Assembly: GCA_017447165.1 (NCBI GenBank)
Contig: JAFSOD010000003.1
Coordinates: 36,801-100,800, forward strand
Length of the DNA: 64,000 nt
From: Bacilli bacterium
Lineage (GTDB): Bacteria; Bacillota_I; Bacilli_A; RFN20; CAG-826
Reading direction: 5' to 3'
Position numbers and translations under genes: made by a program. The notes beneath the pieces were generated by a model. The model was not told the origin of the DNA. It worked only from the letters and a program-made list of their open reading frames with translations, and searched no databases. Numbering within the stretch: position 1 is the first letter of the stretch; every line of letters starts with the position of its first letter. This document shows, in pieces, positions 61,903 through 64,000 of the stretch.

Positions 61903-63900
61903 ATGTATCCTGAGTATAAAAAAGTTAAAGCGTGTGCAGAAGAAGCAAACTTACTTCTTAACACATCTAGAACCATGGAAGACATTTTTGTCTTATCCAC
62001 AAAAAGAAATTTAAAAAGAATCGCGGTTACCTACACCAATAATGAAGGTAAATCCAAGAAATACAAATATTCCAGATTTAGAAAACACGCCTTTGAAATC
62101 GCATCTATCTTATCTAACTTCATGATCCAACAACCTAAAAACGTTCCAATCGTTTTAAAGGCTAGTAACGGACCACACTGGGGAGAAATTTTCTGGGCGA
62201 TTTTAATGACTGGTTATAAACCACTTTTAGTCGATGCTAAAACTTCTAAAGAAGGAACTGAAAATTTAATTAAACAAGGTAAGGCTGTTGCTATTATCAC
62301 TGATGATAACTTCACATATGATGTACCAAAGTTCTCATTAAGAGATCTTTTACAAGAAAAGCACAGTTATGAATTCGCTCCTAACTGGGAAAACGAAGTC
62401 ATCTTCTGTTCTAGTGGCACCACAGGTGACGTTAAACTCATGGTCTTTAACGGTGAAAACTTATGTCACCAAATTTTAGCAGCTTTAGACTTTGCCGAAA
62501 CATCTAAAGACCTCTTATATCCAAAATCAATGGGACCATTAAGAGTCTTAGCGATGATTCCATTCCATCACATCTTTGGCTTTATCGCCACCTTCTTATG
62601 GTACTTCTATTACGGTGCAAACTTTGTTTTCGTCCGTAATTTAGCCCCATCAGAGATTCAAAACGTCTGTCAAAAATGTAAAGTCACTCACGTCTTCTCT
62701 GTCCCACTATTCTGGGATTCTTTAGCCCAAGGCTTAGAAAGAAAGAAGGCTTTAGAAACTCCATCTAGACAACAATACATGGATAAATTAATTGGCTATA
62801 ACACTGGCAAGATTTTAAAAGAAGAAGCTGGCCCAGTGAAGATGGTCCAGAAGACCATCCAAAAGAAATTACTTGGCAACAAGATTCGCTTCTGTATTTC
62901 CGGTGGCGGATATCTCGATAGCAAGACCCAAACCGTGATTAACGGTGTTGGTTATCCATTATATAATGGATATGGTATGACCGAAATCGGTATTACCTCC
63001 GTTGAATTATCCCCAATCGTCGAATTAAGACTTAAAGGCAGTATTGGTATCCCGCTACATGGTGTTTCTTATAAGATTAAGTCCACTACTGGAAAACCAA
63101 ATACTGGTGAATTATTAGTTAAATCTGGTATCACCCACATTAGAGAAATCATCGGTGGAGTCGAAAGAGAAGTTCAACTTGATAAAGACGGCTTTTTCTC
63201 CACTGGCGATATCGCTGAAGTTGATGCCACAAATAGATTCTATCTTAAAGGTAGAATGAAAGATGTCATCATCAATGCTGATGGTGAAAATATCTTCCCA
63301 GATGAACTCGAAATCTTCTTCAAGAAGATTCCTCATGTCCAAGCTGTCTGTGTTTTAGGTGTTGACCAAAAAGGCACTAAGAACCAAAAAATCGTCTGTG
63401 CTATTGAAATTGATAACAGCATTTCTAGTGACGACATCGAAGTCTTAAAAGATGCTTGTAAGAAAGCTGGCCAAGATTTACCAAAAGGCACCAAAATTAC
63501 AGAATTCTATTTCTCAAGAAATAAATTACCAGTCGCTAACAACATGAAAGTTAAACGTTTCGTAGTCAAAAAAGGCATCGAAACAATGAACGGCGACTAT
63601 ATCCCATTTGACTTCAAAAAAGAAGTTAAATCCAACAAGAATTTTTCTAAAGAAACAATTGAAAAAGTCGTTGAACCATTAAGAAAGATTTTCTCTAAAA
63701 TCTTAATTCTTCCAGAATTTAAGATTGATGATGACGCACACTGGGTAGATGCATTAGGCGGAGACTCTATGAGTTATGTCGAATTAATCACCACTGTTCA
63801 AGATCAATTCGGTGTCACCATTCCAGAAACATCTTATGGTAAATTAACTTGTATTAACGATTTCGCCGAAGAAATTGTCTCATTACAAAAGAAGAAATAA
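61903..63900 (+). CDS. Acyl-CoA/acyl-ACP synthetase fused to an acyl carrier domain
   Basis: The 665-residue protein has an ANL adenylating domain with FCSSGTTGDVKLM (about 167, a P-loop with the usual Lys shifted), IPFHHIFG (about 220), NGYGMTEIG (about 357), STGDIAE (about 430) and KGRMKDVIINADGENIFP (about 449). A C-terminal carrier domain (about 585-660) has GGDSMSYVEL, whose Ser (about 620) would carry phosphopantetheine. I infer activation of exogenous fatty acids and loading onto the carrier. AAGGAG precedes the ATG. The acyl substrate is not known. Confidence 0.85.
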   Translation: MYPEYKKVKACAEEANLLLNTSRTMEDIFVLSTKRNLKRIAVTYTNNEGKSKKYKYSRFRKHAFEIASILSNFMIQQPKNVPIVLKASNGPHWGEIFWAILMTGYKPLLVDAKTSKEGTENLIKQGKAVAIITDDNFTYDVPKFSLRDLLQEKHSYEFAPNWENEVIFCSSGTTGDVKLMVFNGENLCHQILAALDFAETSKDLLYPKSMGPLRVLAMIPFHHIFGFIATFLWYFYYGANFVFVRNLAPSEIQNVCQKCKVTHVFSVPLFWDSLAQGLERKKALETPSRQQYMDKLIGYNTGKILKEEAGPVKMVQKTIQKKLLGNKIRFCISGGGYLDSKTQTVINGVGYPLYNGYGMTEIGITSVELSPIVELRLKGSIGIPLHGVSYKIKSTTGKPNTGELLVKSGITHIREIIGGVEREVQLDKDGFFSTGDIAEVDATNRFYLKGRMKDVIINADGENIFPDELEIFFKKIPHVQAVCVLGVDQKGTKNQKIVCAIEIDNSISSDDIEVLKDACKKAGQDLPKGTKITEFYFSRNKLPVANNMKVKRFVVKKGIETMNGDYIPFDFKKEVKSNKNFSKETIEKVVEPLRKIFSKILILPEFKIDDDAHWVDALGGDSMSYVELITTVQDQFGVTIPETSYGKLTCINDFAEEIVSLQKKK

Positions 63901-63972
63901 TTACAAATATTATTTGCATTATTTTTAAGCATTTAGTATCATTATCGCTGACGCAAAAAAGAAGGTATACAC

Positions 63973-64000
63973 ATGGCAAACATTAAATCTCAAATCAAAC
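63973..64000 (+). CDS. rpsT: 30S ribosomal protein S20, start only
   Basis: The window ends after nine codons, MANIKSQIK, which match the S20 N-terminus. A GAAGGT Shine-Dalgarno precedes the ATG. Position upstream of the (inverted) lepA block agrees with the Bacillus neighbourhood. Only the first codons are visible. Confidence 0.75.

Overview
The window comes from a low-GC, Gram-positive-type bacterial chromosome that uses the standard bacterial code: fmt, a core gene, stops at TGA and Trp is TGG, which excludes Mycoplasma-type code 4. Gene order follows the Bacillus blocks secDF-recJ-rel-hisS-aspS, nusB-xseA-xseB-dxs, yqeG-yqeH-yhbY-nadD-yqeK, parE-parC and lepA-hemW-hrcA-grpE-dnaK-dnaJ...ybeY-cdd-era-recO-glyS-dnaG-rpoD-trmK-nif3. 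Genes usually found inside these blocks are missing (apt, ispA, and prmA to phoH). NadD and YqeK are fused, and the EF-P loop is of mycoplasma type. I infer an uncultured, reduced-genome member of the Bacilli near the Mollicutes (RF39-like or Acholeplasma-like); the exact taxon cannot be read from this sequence.

Layout. 1-18.5 kb, plus strand: SecDF, RecJ, Rel, two tRNA synthetases, transketolase, NusB, exonuclease VII, DXS, Pol IV, a Xer recombinase and phosphopentomutase. 18.5-21 kb: an ABC permease and binding lipoprotein without an ATPase, divergent from a Crp-type regulator with a near-perfect TGTGA palindrome between them. 21-29 kb, minus strand: NadD-YqeK, YhbY, YqeH, YqeG and topoisomerase IV. 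29-31 kb: PlsY, YneF, EF-P and a broken metallo-beta-lactamase-fold gene. 31.3-35.1 kb: a collapsed prophage with serine recombinase, repressor, operators and a chimeric early/protease/capsid ORF. 35-39 kb: L33, IspG, endonuclease IV, IspH, Nif3 and TrmK. 39-46.8 kb, minus strand: the macromolecular-synthesis operon RpoD-DnaG, then GlyRS, RecO, Era, Cdd and YbeY. 46.8-48.5 kb: remnants of an IS30 transposase and a C39-type ABC exporter. 48.5-58 kb: the heat-shock operon under two CIRCE sites, HemW, a small membrane protein, a Fic-like protein without catalytic residues, and LepA. 58-64 kb: a nuclease-helicase fusion, Fmt, a phosphodiesterase, an acyl synthetase-ACP fusion and the start of rpsT.

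Working together. DXS, IspG and IspH belong to the MEP isoprenoid pathway. The acyl synthetase-ACP fusion and PlsY would feed acyl groups into phospholipid. Rel, NusB, RpoD, DnaG and the GTPases are growth machinery.

Most interesting. Seven copies of a direct repeat with consensus TACTAATT at an exact 11-bp period lie mostly at transcription-unit boundaries, one of them inside ispH. Next are the collapsed prophage with its in-frame triple chimera, and a group of apparently leaderless genes whose -10 boxes end 7-8 bases before the ATG. No stretch over 300 bases lacks a gene or gene remnant. I saw no tRNA, rRNA or CRISPR array.
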